Part shown: one piece after another, positions 10,660 through 19,908 of the stretch
Position numbering within the stretch: the first letter of the stretch is position 1
How the letters are laid out: each line of letters opens with the position of its first letter
From: Lysobacter enzymogenes
Lineage (GTDB): Bacteria > Pseudomonadota > Gammaproteobacteria > Xanthomonadales > Xanthomonadaceae
NCBI RefSeq assembly: GCF_023617245.1
Contig: NZ_CP067396.1
Span: 4,987,001 to 5,051,000, forward strand
Direction: 5' to 3'
Length of the DNA: 64,000 bases
Program-made: the position numbers and the translations under genes
The notes under the pieces: model-generated
The model's input: only the letters and a program-made list of their open reading frames with translations
What the model was told of the DNA's origin: nothing
Database searches by the model: none

Positions 10660-13600
10660 TCAATCTTGCTCCGGCACCTTCACCTTGAACCACGCCGCGT
10701 ACAACGCCGGCAGGAACAGCAAGGTCAGCGCCGTCGCCACCAGCAACCCGCCCATGATCGCCACCGCCATCGGCCCGAAGAAGGCGCTGCGCGACAGCGG
10801 GATCATCGCCAGGATCGCCGCCAGCGCGGTCAGCACGATCGGGCGGAAGCGGCGCACGGTCGCATCGACGATCGCCTTCCACGGCTCGTGGCCCTCGGCG
10901 CGGTCCTGTTCGATCTGATCGACCAGGATCACCGAGTTGCGCATGATCATGCCGGCCAGCGCGATCGTGCCCAGCATCGCCACGAACCCGAACGGCACCC
11001 GGAACACCAGCAGGAACAAGGTCACCCCGATCAGGCCCAGCGGCGCGGTCAGCAGCACCATGAACGCTCGCGAGAAGCTGCGCAGCTGCAGCATCAGCAG
11101 GGTGAACACCACGAACAGGAACAGCGGCATGCCGGCGTTGATCGACTTCTGCCCGCGCGAGGAATCCTCGACGCTGCCGCCGACCTTGATCGAATAGCCG
11201 TACGGCAGCTGCGCGCGCAACGCGTCCAGTGTCGGCGAGATCTGCGCGGTCACGCTCGCCGGCTGGGTGCCGTCGTAGATGTCGGCGCGCACGGTCATGG
11301 TCGGCTGGCGGTCGCGATGCCAGATGATGCCTTCCTCGAAACCGTACTCCAGGGTCGCGATCTGGGTCAGCGGCACGCTGCGGCCGCTGCTGGTCGGCAC
11401 CATCAGATTGCCGAGCATGTCGAGCTGGATGCGCTCCTGGTCCGGGCCGCGTAGCAGCATCTCGATCAAACGGTTGCTCTCGCGGTAAGTGCTGATGTGC
11501 GAGCCCGACAGCGAGCTGGACAGGAACTGCGACAGCTGCGCCGAGCTGATGCCGAGCGCGCGCGCGCGTTCCTGGTCGACCTGCAGGCGCACCACCTTGC
11601 TCGGCTCGTCCCAGTCGAGGTTCACGTTGGCCACGTGCGGGTTCTCGCGGATCTTCTCGCGCACCTGGTAGGCGAGCTTGCGGACCTGGTCGATGTGCTC
11701 GCCGGAGACGCGGAACTGCACCGGGTAACCGACCGGCGGGCCGTTCTCCAGCCGGGTGACGCGCAACTGCAGCTCGGGGAAGCGCGGCACCACGTCGCGG
11801 ATGACCCATTCGCGCAACGCTTCGCGCGCCTCGAGGTCCTTGGGCATCAAGACGAACTGGGCGAAGTTGGCCGCCGGCAGTTGCTGGTCCAGCGGCAGAT
11901 AGAAGCGCGGCGAACCGGTGCCGACATAGGCCACGTAGTTGGCCAGGTCCTTGCGTTGCTTGAGCAGCGCTTCCAGGCGCGCGGCCTGCTCGGCGGTCTG
12001 GCGCAGCGAGCTGCCTTCGGCCAGTTCCATGTCGACCATCAGCTCCGGCCGCACCGAGTCGGGGAAGAACTGCTGCGGCACGAAGCGGAACAGGAAGATC
12101 GAGCCGACGAAGGCGGCCACGGTCACCGCGATCACCAGCCAGCGCCGGCGCACGCACCACAGCACCCAGCCGCGGAAGCGCACGTAGAACTTCGACTCGT
12201 ACGGATCGTGGGCGTGGCCGTCGATCGCCGGCTTGGGCGCGATCACCTCGCGCAGCGCCGGCACGCGTCGGGCCAGGCCTTCGCGCGCGCCGTTCCAGCG
12301 CGCGGCCAGCGAACCGGGCTTCGGCGGCGCGGCCGCATGGCCGTAGTCCGGCAGCAGCTTGTCGCCGAGGAACGGAATGAACGCGACCGCGGCGATCCAC
12401 GACACGCACAGCGCGATGGTCACCACTTCGAACAGCGAGCGGGTGTATTCGCCGGTGCTCGACGCGGCGGTGGCGATCGGCAGGAAGCCGGCGGCGGTGA
12501 TCAAGGTGCCGGTCAGCATCGGGAAGGCGGTGCTTTCCCAGGCGAACGCGGCCGCGCGCAGGCGGCTGTAGCCCTGCTCCATCTTGATCGCCATCATCTC
12601 GACCGCGATGATCGCGTCGTCGACCAGCAGGCCCAGCGCCAGCACCAGCGCGCCGAGCGAGATCTTGTGCAGACCGACGCCGAAGAAGTCCATGACCGCG
12701 AAGGTCATCGCCAGCACCAGCGGGATCGACAGCGCCACCACCAGGCCGGTGCGCAGGCCCAGCGAGAAGAAACTCACCAGCAGCACGATGGCCACGGCCT
12801 CGGCCAGCACCCGCACGAATTCGCCGACCGATTCCTCCACCGCCGCGGGCTGGTCGGCGACCTTGCGCAGCTGCATGCCGGCCGGCAGGGTCTGCTGCAG
12901 GCGCGCGAATTCGGTTTCCAGGGTCTTGCCGAGCTTGAGGATGTCGCCGCCTTCCTTCATCGACACGCCGATGCCGATCGCGTCCTCGCCCATGAAGCGC
13001 ATGCGCGGCTGCGGCGGGTCGGCGAAGCCGCGGCGCACGTCGGCGACGTCGCCGAGGCGGAAGGTGCGGTCGCCGACCCGGATCGGGAACTCGCGGATCT
13101 GCTCGACCGTCTTGAACTGGCCGTCCACGCGGATCGGCACGCGGCTGGACGGGGTTTCGAAGAAGCCGGCCGGCACCAGCGCGTTCTGCTGGTTCAGCGC
13201 GTCCTGCACCGCCTGCGCCGGAACGCCGAGGGTGGACAGCTTCACGTTCGACAGCTCGACCCAGATCTTCTCGTCCTGCACGCCGAACAGCTCGATCTTG
13301 CCGACGTCGGGCTGGCTCTGCAGCGCCAGCTGCACGCGGTCGGCGTAGTCCTTGAGCACGGCGTAGTCGAAGCCCGGCCCGGTCAGCGCGTAGATGTTGC
13401 CGAAGGTGTCGCCGAATTCGTCGTTGAAGAACGGGCCGACGATGTCGTCGGGCATGGTCGGCCGGATGTCGCCGATCTTCTTGCGCACCTGGTACCACAG
13501 CGGCTGGATGTCCTTGGAGCGCATCGAGTCCCTGGCGGCGAAGATCACCTGCGACTCGCCGGCGCGCGAGTACGAGCGGATGAACTCGTACTGGCCGGTC

Positions 13601-13824
13601 TCCATGAGCTTCTTCTCGATCCGCTCGGTGACCTGGCGCGAGACCTGCTCGGCGGTGGCGCCGGGCCACAGCGTGCGCACCACCATCACCTTGAAGGTGA
13701 AGGCCGGGTCCTCGCTGCGGCCCAGGCGCAGGTAGGACATCGCGCCGGCCAGGGCCAGCACCAGCATCGCGTAGACGATCAGGCTGCGGTGGCGCAGCGC
13801 CCATTCGGAAAGATTGAAGCGCAT
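10660..13824 (-). CDS. RND efflux permease, AcrB/MexF superfamily
   Basis: Inner-membrane proton-driven pump of 1054 residues, the usual size of RND permeases. It starts with a membrane segment after MRFNLSEWALRHR, then has a long periplasmic porter domain; the TM4 proton-relay motif LVDDAIIAVEMM is present. A second large periplasmic loop and the C-terminal helices (ending near FLPALYAAWF) complete the duplicated fold. It is downstream of its adaptor lipoprotein (13941-15110) by 116 bp in the same direction, and the TetR gene is divergent. Sequence features (WALRHR start, DGxQPASV periplasmic stretches) suggest the CusA-distant, multidrug/cationic group, but the substrate cannot be deduced. 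Confidence 0.93.
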   Translation of the reverse strand: MRFNLSEWALRHRSLIVYAMLVLALAGAMSYLRLGRSEDPAFTFKVMVVRTLWPGATAEQVSRQVTERIEKKLMETGQYEFIRSYSRAGESQVIFAARDSMRSKDIQPLWYQVRKKIGDIRPTMPDDIVGPFFNDEFGDTFGNIYALTGPGFDYAVLKDYADRVQLALQSQPDVGKIELFGVQDEKIWVELSNVKLSTLGVPAQAVQDALNQQNALVPAGFFETPSSRVPIRVDGQFKTVEQIREFPIRVGDRTFRLGDVADVRRGFADPPQPRMRFMGEDAIGIGVSMKEGGDILKLGKTLETEFARLQQTLPAGMQLRKVADQPAAVEESVGEFVRVLAEAVAIVLLVSFFSLGLRTGLVVALSIPLVLAMTFAVMDFFGVGLHKISLGALVLALGLLVDDAIIAVEMMAIKMEQGYSRLRAAAFAWESTAFPMLTGTLITAAGFLPIATAASSTGEYTRSLFEVVTIALCVSWIAAVAFIPFLGDKLLPDYGHAAAPPKPGSLAARWNGAREGLARRVPALREVIAPKPAIDGHAHDPYESKFYVRFRGWVLWCVRRRWLVIAVTVAAFVGSIFLFRFVPQQFFPDSVRPELMVDMELAEGSSLRQTAEQAARLEALLKQRKDLANYVAYVGTGSPRFYLPLDQQLPAANFAQFVLMPKDLEAREALREWVIRDVVPRFPELQLRVTRLENGPPVGYPVQFRVSGEHIDQVRKLAYQVREKIRENPHVANVNLDWDEPSKVVRLQVDQERARALGISSAQLSQFLSSSLSGSHISTYRESNRLIEMLLRGPDQERIQLDMLGNLMVPTSSGRSVPLTQIATLEYGFEEGIIWHRDRQPTMTVRADIYDGTQPASVTAQISPTLDALRAQLPYGYSIKVGGSVEDSSRGQKSINAGMPLFLFVVFTLLMLQLRSFSRAFMVLLTAPLGLIGVTLFLLVFRVPFGFVAMLGTIALAGMIMRNSVILVDQIEQDRAEGHEPWKAIVDATVRRFRPIVLTALAAILAMIPLSRSAFFGPMAVAIMGGLLVATALTLLFLPALYAAWFKVKVPEQD

Positions 13825-13940
13825 GGGGTCGGTTCGCTCTTGCGTTCTTTAACGCGCGCGCACAAGCGGGCGCGGGGTCCGGCGGGCCGGAAGGTGCGGG
13901 CGCGGCGAAGCCTCGGCGCGCGCGGGCGCGGCGGCGGCGT

Positions 13941-15110
13941 TCACCGCTCCACCGGATGGTTCTCGCGATCCACCGGCGCCACCTTCTGGCCGTCGCGCAG
14001 CAGATGGCCGCCGGCCACCACCACCCAGTCGTCCGGGCCCAGGCCCGAGCGCACCGGCACCCGCTCGGGGCCGTAGGGCCCGGTCGCGACCGGCTTGAGC
14101 TTGACCGTGCCGGTGCGCGGATCGGCGACGAACACCGCGCGGCCCTGGCCGGTCTGCTGGACCGCGGCCAGCGGCACGCTCAGGCCCGAGGCGGTGGGGT
14201 TGGCCTGGTAGATGCGCGCGCTCTGGCCCAGTTCCAGGGTCCCGGCGGGCGCGTCGACGGCGACCCGCGCGGCGTAGGTGCGCGAGGCCGGATCGGCGGC
14301 CGGGGCGACTTCGCGCACCCGCCCGGACCAGCGCTTGCCCGGGATCGACCACAGCTCCACCTGCACCTGCTGGCCCGGCTTGAACGCGGCGATGACGCCT
14401 TCGGGCACGGCGAAGGCGACTTCGCGCGCGCCGTCGGCGGCCAGCGCGAACACCTGCTGGCCGGCGGCGACCACCTGCCCGGCCTCGGCCGCGCGCGAGG
14501 CGATCACCCCGGCGGCCGGCGCGCGCAACTGGGTGTAGCCGGACTGGTTGCGCGCCACTTCCCAGTTGGCCCGGGCCGAATTGAGCTGGCCTTGCGCGGC
14601 CTTGGCCTGGGCGTCCTGGGCGTCCTTGGTCGAGCGGCTGACCAACTGGTCCTTGGCCAGTTGCTCGTAGCGGACCTGGTCGGCGCGGGCGCGGGCGTAC
14701 TCGGCCTCGGCCGCGGCCAGCTGGGCCTGGGCGGCGCGGGTCTGCGCGTCCAGGTCGCCGGGATCGAGCACCGCCAGCACCTGCCCGGCGGCCACGTGCG
14801 CGCCGACGTCGACCTTGCGCTCGACCAGCTTGCCGCCGACCCGGAACGACAGCGGGCTTTCCTCGCGCGCGCGGACTTCGCCGGCGTAGGCCGAAATCGC
14901 GGCGACCGCGCCGCCGGGCTTGGCCACCAGCACCGGCCGCGCGCCCTCGGCGGCGGGCTTGCCGCCGCCGCAAGCGCTCAGGGCCAGGACCAGCGCGACC
15001 GCCGGCCACAGCCGGGCGGAACCGCCAGCGACGGGAAAGCGGCCTGCGGGACGGACATGACCGAAGCAGGCATGATCTGCGACGGAGGCAGAAAAAATCC
15101 GGCTGCGCAT
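13941..15110 (-). CDS. RND periplasmic adaptor (membrane fusion) lipoprotein
   Basis: HlyD/AcrA-type adaptor, 389 residues, that links the RND permease to an outer membrane channel. A lipobox LALSACGGG puts the lipidated cysteine at residue 47, so the leader is long; a later start cannot be excluded. Two lipoyl half-motifs flank an alpha-helical hairpin rich in Ala, Gln and Glu (about residues 105-180), followed by a beta-barrel domain. It is the first gene of the pump operon, reads away from the TetR gene, and probably falls under that regulator. The partner channel may be the TolC protein encoded at 16802. Confidence 0.92.
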   Translation of the reverse strand: MRSRIFSASVADHACFGHVRPAGRFPVAGGSARLWPAVALVLALSACGGGKPAAEGARPVLVAKPGGAVAAISAYAGEVRAREESPLSFRVGGKLVERKVDVGAHVAAGQVLAVLDPGDLDAQTRAAQAQLAAAEAEYARARADQVRYEQLAKDQLVSRSTKDAQDAQAKAAQGQLNSARANWEVARNQSGYTQLRAPAAGVIASRAAEAGQVVAAGQQVFALAADGAREVAFAVPEGVIAAFKPGQQVQVELWSIPGKRWSGRVREVAPAADPASRTYAARVAVDAPAGTLELGQSARIYQANPTASGLSVPLAAVQQTGQGRAVFVADPRTGTVKLKPVATGPYGPERVPVRSGLGPDDWVVVAGGHLLRDGQKVAPVDRENHPVER

Positions 15111-15120
15111 TGCGGACGGC

Positions 15121-15187
15121 CTCTTTGAGAATTAATGTACTTGTCAGTACTGTATAAATATCAAACCCAACAGTCCAGTATTTAAGC
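15121..15187. promoter_or_regulatory. Divergent promoter/operator between RND operon and TetR gene
   Basis: An AT-rich island in otherwise GC-rich DNA. It holds the inverted repeat GTACT-TGTC-AGTAC (15137-15150), the palindrome CAGTACTG (15145-15152) and a TATAAA-like -10 candidate at 15153-15158. The position between a TetR gene and the pump it faces makes it the likely TetR operator. Inference from position and symmetry only. Confidence 0.6.
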
Positions 15188-15871
15188 ATGGTCTCGCCCC
15201 GACCCTCCAGCCAAACCGATGCCGCCGGTCAGAAGGCTTCCGCCGCGAAGCCGGCCGGCCCCGGCCGCCCGAAGGACCTGAGCAAGCGCAACGCCATCCT
15301 CGAGGCGGCCAAGCGGCTGTTCCTGATCGAGGGCTACGACGGCGTCAGCATGGATCAGATCGCCGCCGAGGCCGGCGTCTCCAAACTCACCGTCTACAGC
15401 CATTTCGGCGACAAGGAGACGCTGTTCGCGGCCGCCGTGCGCGCCCATTGCGAGCAGCACCTGCCGGCCCTGCTGTTCGCGCCCGAGCCCGGCACGCCGC
15501 TGCGCGAGCGCCTGCTGGCGATCGCCCAGGCCTTCTTCGAGATGGCCAGCGCGCCCGAGGCGATCCGCATCCACCGCCTGCTGTGCACCCCGCAACTGGC
15601 CCAGTCGCCGCTGACCCGGCTGTTCTGGGACGTGGGTCCGCAGCGCCTGCACGAGGAATTCGCCGGTCTGCTGCGCAGCCGGGCCGAGGCCGGCGAACTG
15701 GACCTGGCCGACGCCGACACCGCCGCGCGCCAGTTCTTCGCCGTGCTCAAGGGCGAGCCGTACGCCTTGCTGATGCTGGGCTATCCCCTGCCCGGCAAGG
15801 CCGAAACCCGCGCCCACCTGGAGGCCTCGGTGGACATGTTCCTGCGCGCCTATGCGCGGCGCGGGGGCTGA
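15188..15871 (+). CDS. TetR/AcrR family transcriptional regulator
   Basis: One-component repressor, 227 residues. The N-terminal 30 residues are a Ala/Pro/Lys-rich extension; the helix-turn-helix follows (AAKRLFLIEGYDGVSMDQIA, then SKLTVYSHFGDKETLF), as in the AcrR/TetR group. The C-terminal half is a helical ligand/dimer domain resembling the AefR-like TetR_C family. It is divergent from the adaptor-permease operon and most likely represses it and itself through the AT-rich operator in the 77-bp gap. Confidence 0.92.
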   Translation: MVSPRPSSQTDAAGQKASAAKPAGPGRPKDLSKRNAILEAAKRLFLIEGYDGVSMDQIAAEAGVSKLTVYSHFGDKETLFAAAVRAHCEQHLPALLFAPEPGTPLRERLLAIAQAFFEMASAPEAIRIHRLLCTPQLAQSPLTRLFWDVGPQRLHEEFAGLLRSRAEAGELDLADADTAARQFFAVLKGEPYALLMLGYPLPGKAETRAHLEASVDMFLRAYARRGG

Positions 15872-16044
15872 CCGTGCCGAGCTTGGCGGCGCCCGCGCGC
15901 AACGCTAAGTCCCCGGCGTGCCAGGAGTTCCGGTGACTTTCGGCACTGAGCCCGGTTGCCCGGGTGGTTAATTCTTTTTCCGCCGGGCGCGCGCGGTCCC
16001 GGTAGAATTCGCGGTTCCCGCGCACGAATTCCGAAGAACCCCCA

Positions 16045-16713
16045 ATGACTACGATCGATTACGCCAAGGCCCGAGAACTGATGGTCGAACAACAGGTTCG
16101 GCCCTGGGACGTGCTCGACCCGCGCGTGCTCGACGTGCTGGCGGAGCTGCCGCGCGAGGCGTTCGTCGCCGACGCGCACAAGAACCTCGCCTACGCCGAC
16201 CTGGCCCTGCCGCTGGCCCACGGCGAGTTCATGATGAAGCCGGTGATGGAAGGCCGCACCCTGCAGTCGCTGGCGGTGGACCCGACCGACGACGTGCTCG
16301 AGATCGGCACCGGCAGCGGCTACCTGACCGCCTGCCTGGGCCGCCTGGCGCGCGAAGTGGTGAGCCTGGAGATCCACCCCGACCTCGCCGCGACCGCGCG
16401 CCAGCGCCTGGCCGCGCAGACCATCCTCAACGCCCAGGTGGTCGACGCCGACGCGCTGAACTACAGCACCGACCGCCGTTTCAACGCGATCTGCGTCACC
16501 GGCGCGGTGTCGCAGATCCCGGCGCAGTGGCTGCAGTGGCTGCAGCCCGGCGGCCGCCTGTTCGTGGTCCGCGGCCGTTCGCCGGCCATGGAAGCGGTGC
16601 TGGTCGGCGGCGGCGAGCGCAACGAAGTCAACGCTTCGCGCATCCAGTCGTTGTTCGAAACCGACCTGGCTTACTTGCAAGGCGCCGCGCCCGCGCCCGC
16701 CTTCGAGTTCTGA
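16045..16713 (+). CDS. pcm: Protein-L-isoaspartate O-methyltransferase family protein
   Basis: SAM-dependent methyltransferase of the PCMT fold, 222 residues. Motif I is DVLEIGTGSGYLTACL and the preceding MMKPVMEGRTLQSL segment is typical for the family. It would repair isoaspartyl residues in damaged proteins; members located next to tolC in xanthomonads are often annotated this way but some lack demonstrated activity. It lies 88 bp upstream of the TolC gene in the same direction. A TTAATT and T-rich stretch at 15968-15980 may belong to its promoter. Confidence 0.85.
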   Translation: MTTIDYAKARELMVEQQVRPWDVLDPRVLDVLAELPREAFVADAHKNLAYADLALPLAHGEFMMKPVMEGRTLQSLAVDPTDDVLEIGTGSGYLTACLGRLAREVVSLEIHPDLAATARQRLAAQTILNAQVVDADALNYSTDRRFNAICVTGAVSQIPAQWLQWLQPGGRLFVVRGRSPAMEAVLVGGGERNEVNASRIQSLFETDLAYLQGAAPAPAFEF

Positions 16714-16801
16714 CCGTCCTGTCAGTTGTACGTCAGCACCCCGTAAGAGCCCGCGTGCCAGCATGCGGACCCATCAAAACACGCAAGTTCAAGGAAGCCG
16801 C

Positions 16802-18229
16802 ATGATTCGCCGTCCGCTCGTTCTTGCCCTCGTCGTCGGCCTGCTGCCCGCGGCCGCGTCGGCCGAAGACCTGCTGCAGACCTACGAACAGGCGCGGCAG
16901 AGCGATCCGAGCCTGTCCCAGGCCGAATCCAACCGGCTGGCGACCAAGGAAGGCCGCATCCAGGCGCGCGCGCGTCTGCTGCCCTCGCTGTCGGCCGACG
17001 CCAAGCTGACCAAGAGCCGCAGCGAGAGCGTGTACCGCGCCACCCGCAACGGCTCCTCGACCGATCCGGACGACGTCGACATCCCCAACGGCACCGACGT
17101 GCGTTCCGACAGCACCAACCGCAGCTACGGCATCAACGCCAGCCAGGTGCTGTTCGACCGTTCGCTGATCAAGAACCTGCAGAGCGAGAACAAGCTCAGC
17201 GAAGCGGCCGACTTCACCCTGGAATCGGCCAGCCAGGACCTGATCGTGCGCACCGCGCAGGCCTACTTCAACGTGCTGGTGGCGCTGGAGAACCTGGCCG
17301 CCGCCGAAGCCGCCGAGACCGCGCTGCAGAAGCAGTTCGACTACACCACCAAGCGCCTGGAAGTCGGCCTGGCGCCGATCACCGACGTGCACGAAGCGCG
17401 CGCCCAGTACGACAACGCGCGCGCGCTGACGATCACCGCGCGCAACACGGTCGAGGACAGCTACCAGGGCCTGAGCCAGATCACCGGCCAGCCGGTGACC
17501 ACGCTCAAGGCGCTGCCGGCCGACTTCAAGCCGAACCTGCCGGAAACCCGCCAGGTCGACGCCTGGGTCGACAACGCGGTCGCCACCAACCCGGCGCTGC
17601 GCGCGCGCAAGCTGGCGGTGGAATCGGCCGACATCGGGGTGGAAACCGCGCGTTCCGGCCACTGGCCGACGCTCAGCCTGACCGGCGGCTACGGCGACAA
17701 CGCGACCTGGGGCGACACCCACGCGCTCGGCCAGACCTTCGGCCAGCCCGGCAGCGCCAGCCACGGCCCCAGCATCGGCCTGACCTTCTCGGTGCCGCTG
17801 TACGCCGGCGGCGCGGTGCAGTCGGGCGTGCGCCAGGCGCTGGCGCGCCGCGACGCCGCCCAGGACCAGTACGAACTCGAACGCCGCCAGTTGGTGCGCA
17901 ACACCCGCAACGCCTACCAGACCCTGGTCGCCGGCATCAGCGAAGTCGAAGCGCGCCGCCTCGCCGTGGTCTCGGCGCAGGCCGCGTACGACGCCTCGCA
18001 GGTCGGCCTGGAAGTGGGCACCCGCACCGTGCTGGACGTGCTCAACAACCAGCGCACGCTGCTGCAGGCGCAGCAGTCCTACGCCCAGTCCAAGTACAAC
18101 TTCCTGCTCAACCGCCTGCTGCTGGAACAGGCCGCCGGCTCGCTCGACATCGCCGACGTGCAGGACGTCAACCGCCTGCTGACCGCCGAAGCCGCCACCA
18201 ACCTGGCGCCGCCGCCGACGATGCGCTGA
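16802..18229 (+). CDS. tolC: TolC family outer membrane channel
   Basis: Outer membrane efflux/secretion duct of 475 residues. A signal peptide (MIRRPLVLALVVGLLPAAASA) is followed by two outer-membrane-efflux repeats, each a long helical pair with beta strands; sequences such as YEQARQSDPSLSQAESNR and the second-half TVLDVLNNQRTLLQAQQSY are typical TolC signatures. ATG at 16802 was chosen over the in-frame ATG at 16763 because it begins the signal peptide and has AAGGAAG at 16791-16797. It can partner the RND pump upstream or type I exporters elsewhere. A terminator follows at 18256-18283. Confidence 0.93.
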   Translation: MIRRPLVLALVVGLLPAAASAEDLLQTYEQARQSDPSLSQAESNRLATKEGRIQARARLLPSLSADAKLTKSRSESVYRATRNGSSTDPDDVDIPNGTDVRSDSTNRSYGINASQVLFDRSLIKNLQSENKLSEAADFTLESASQDLIVRTAQAYFNVLVALENLAAAEAAETALQKQFDYTTKRLEVGLAPITDVHEARAQYDNARALTITARNTVEDSYQGLSQITGQPVTTLKALPADFKPNLPETRQVDAWVDNAVATNPALRARKLAVESADIGVETARSGHWPTLSLTGGYGDNATWGDTHALGQTFGQPGSASHGPSIGLTFSVPLYAGGAVQSGVRQALARRDAAQDQYELERRQLVRNTRNAYQTLVAGISEVEARRLAVVSAQAAYDASQVGLEVGTRTVLDVLNNQRTLLQAQQSYAQSKYNFLLNRLLLEQAAGSLDIADVQDVNRLLTAEAATNLAPPPTMR

Positions 18230-18255
18230 CGCGCGCCTGCGCAGCGGGAACGACG

Positions 18256-18283
18256 AAAAACCGCCGGTCTTCCGGCGGTTTTT
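18256..18283. terminator. Bidirectional intrinsic terminator after tolC
   Basis: A 12-bp stem, AAAAACCGCCGG (18256-18267) with CCGGCGGTTTTT (18272-18283), around TCTT. T-tract on the plus strand and A-tract at the other side allow termination in both directions. Confidence 0.92.
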
Positions 18284-18510
18284 CGTTGCGCGCGATTGCG
18301 CGGGAATCGCTGGGAGACGCCGCACGGGAGCGTCTTCAGACGCGTCCGAAAGCGCCGCTATCGCTAGCGTCGTCACGCGCGCGGCCGCCCTCGCCCGATC
18401 CGCCGCTGTCCGTGCAGCGCGACGGCGCACAAGAATCGTAATCGCGGCCCCCACCCGCGCGGCGCCGCCGCTTCGCCACGAAGCGCTTCCTTCCCAGCAT
18501 GGAGCCGATC

Positions 18511-18786
18511 ATGAACCTGTCCGTCCGCAAACCGCTTTCGCGCCTGGCGTTCGCCGCGCTGCTCGTCGCCTCGTCCGCCGCCGTCGCCGCCGGCAGCTAC
18601 ACCGCGACTGCGTCCTCCAGCGGCCTCACCGAACAAGAAGCCGTCGCCAACGTCAGTCGCGAACTCGTCGCGTACTGCCAAGGCAACGGCGACCGCGCCG
18701 GGGCGGTGACCGTCATCGGCATCCATCCCGACCCTTACAACTATGTGCTCTTCGCCGAAGCCAGCATCGTCTGCCATCGGCAATAA
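18511..18786 (+). CDS. Small secreted protein of unknown function (paralogue 1)
   Basis: I do not recognise the family. The 91-residue product has a clear signal peptide ending near AAVAAGS and a mature part of about 64 residues with two cysteines spaced about 35 residues apart, likely forming a disulfide in the periplasm or outside. The mature part (YTATASSSGLTEQEAVAN, then an AYC and a terminal SIVC) aligns loosely with that of the next gene. ATG 18511 starts the signal peptide; a start at 18499 would add MEPI. Separated from tolC by a terminator, so independently transcribed. Confidence 0.7.
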   Translation: MNLSVRKPLSRLAFAALLVASSAAVAAGSYTATASSSGLTEQEAVANVSRELVAYCQGNGDRAGAVTVIGIHPDPYNYVLFAEASIVCHRQ

Positions 18787-18796
18787 GGCTTCGCCC

Positions 18797-18902
18797 GCGC
18801 GCGCCGTTCGCGGCGCGCGCGATGGCGCCGGAAACGGCGCCGCGCGCGTTCGCGATGCCTGCCTTCGCGATGCATACACCAGCCGCCTGCACGGCGGCTT
18901 TT
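18797..18902 (+). terminator. Three consecutive hairpins after the small secreted gene
   Basis: A 10-bp stem with a TTCG loop (18797-18806 / 18811-18820), a 7-bp stem with a GAAA loop (18824-18830 / 18835-18841), and AGCCGCC-TGCAC-GGCGGCT followed by TTTT (18881-18902). The last is a plausible intrinsic terminator. The rest of 18787-19155 shows no gene; the promoter for the next gene should be at about 18950-19140. Confidence 0.7.
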
Positions 18903-19155
18903 CGTTCGCCGCACAGGCTACGTCGTCGCCGCCGCGCGTCCGGCGGCAGAGCGAAAAAAACGTTCTGATTCGTCTGATTGCACCCGCTTCCGCGCACAGC
19001 GTCACAGGCGCCTGGGAAAAGCCCGACGCGCAGCGACAGCGACGGCCGCGCTGCGCGATTAGCTTCGTGAGCGGACGCGTCGTCGCCGATCGCGCGGCGC
19101 TCCCGGCCGCATCCCTCGGACGCGGCCGCAATCCTCCCAACTCAGGAACGACCTC

Positions 19156-19488
19156 ATGACCCTGCGCACTCTCGTCGCAACCGCCGCCGTGTCCGCCGCG
19201 CTGTTCACCAGCGCCGCCCACGCCCGCACCGTCCGCTTCGACGCCACCAGCCTCGTCCGCGGCAACACCGAAGCCGCCGCGCTCGCCAACGCCAAACAGG
19301 CCGCGGTAAACGCCTGCACCGCGCAGGGCGGCAGCGTCGCCGGCCAGCCCAGCGCGAAGATCTTCCGCGTCCTGGGCACCGATCAGGGCGGCGGCGATTT
19401 CATCGTCACCAGCTACGAGGCCACCGGTTCGGTCGCCTGCACCAAGGAAGTCCCGGACGGCGACAACAATCAGACCGGCAACTTCTGA
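19156..19488 (+). CDS. Small secreted protein of unknown function (paralogue 2)
   Basis: Unrecognised family; 110 residues with a signal peptide (TLRTLVATAAVSAALFTSAAHA). The mature part FDATSLVRGNTEAAALANAK, then a Cys at NAC and a second in SVACTK, has the same order of features and similar spacing as the product of the gene at 18511, and ends in an acidic, Asn-rich tail (PDGDNNQTGNF). The pair probably arose by duplication. A long hairpin (19516-19543) follows. No known enzymatic motif is seen. Confidence 0.7.
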   Translation: MTLRTLVATAAVSAALFTSAAHARTVRFDATSLVRGNTEAAALANAKQAAVNACTAQGGSVAGQPSAKIFRVLGTDQGGGDFIVTSYEATGSVACTKEVPDGDNNQTGNF

Positions 19489-19908
19489 GTCGTAAGCCAA
19501 GGCAGGCATCGCCTCGATTGCGCCGGCGCGTGCCGGCGCAATCGCTTCGGGCGCTTCGGCAGCGCGCAGCAAGCCATCGCCGGTCGGGCGCGGCGCGGTC
19601 GCCGGCGACAACAGACTGCAGACGCCTCGAGCGTCGCAAAGTTCGTCCGCCGCAACACGGCACGTACGGCCACCGGCGTACGCAGCGACACGGTGCATCG
19701 GCAGCCGCCACGCCGACTGCCCGGTCTATCCGAGCTTGCGGCGTCGCCCGCGCATCGGTCGTTCGCCATCGATCGCGCAATGGCGATGGCGCGGCGTCGA
19801 TCGGTCGCCATCCACCGCGCGCAGTCTGTCGCTGATCGTCTATGGCCCGTCGTCTATCGCCCGCCGTCAGCCGCGCGGCTTCAGCAACGCGGCTTCACCG
19901 CCACGGCC
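19489..19908. other. Non-coding spacer with a 12-bp-stem hairpin
   Basis: GATTGCGCCGGC (19516-19527) pairs with 19532-19543 around GCGT, a likely transcription-end structure without a T-tract. The remainder up to the waaA stop has many ATCG/CGAT-rich short inverted segments (19735-19815) but no supportable gene on either strand. Confidence 0.55.

Noticed and set aside
10307..13804. An open frame of about 1165 codons antisense-frame to the RND permease
   Set aside because: It lies almost wholly within the true permease gene in another frame and is Arg/Gly/Ala-rich, a frequent artefact in GC-rich genomes.
11497..14076. An 859-codon plus-strand frame opposite the RND operon
   Set aside because: Shadow of the minus-strand pump genes; its product is His/Arg/Gln-rich and matches nothing.
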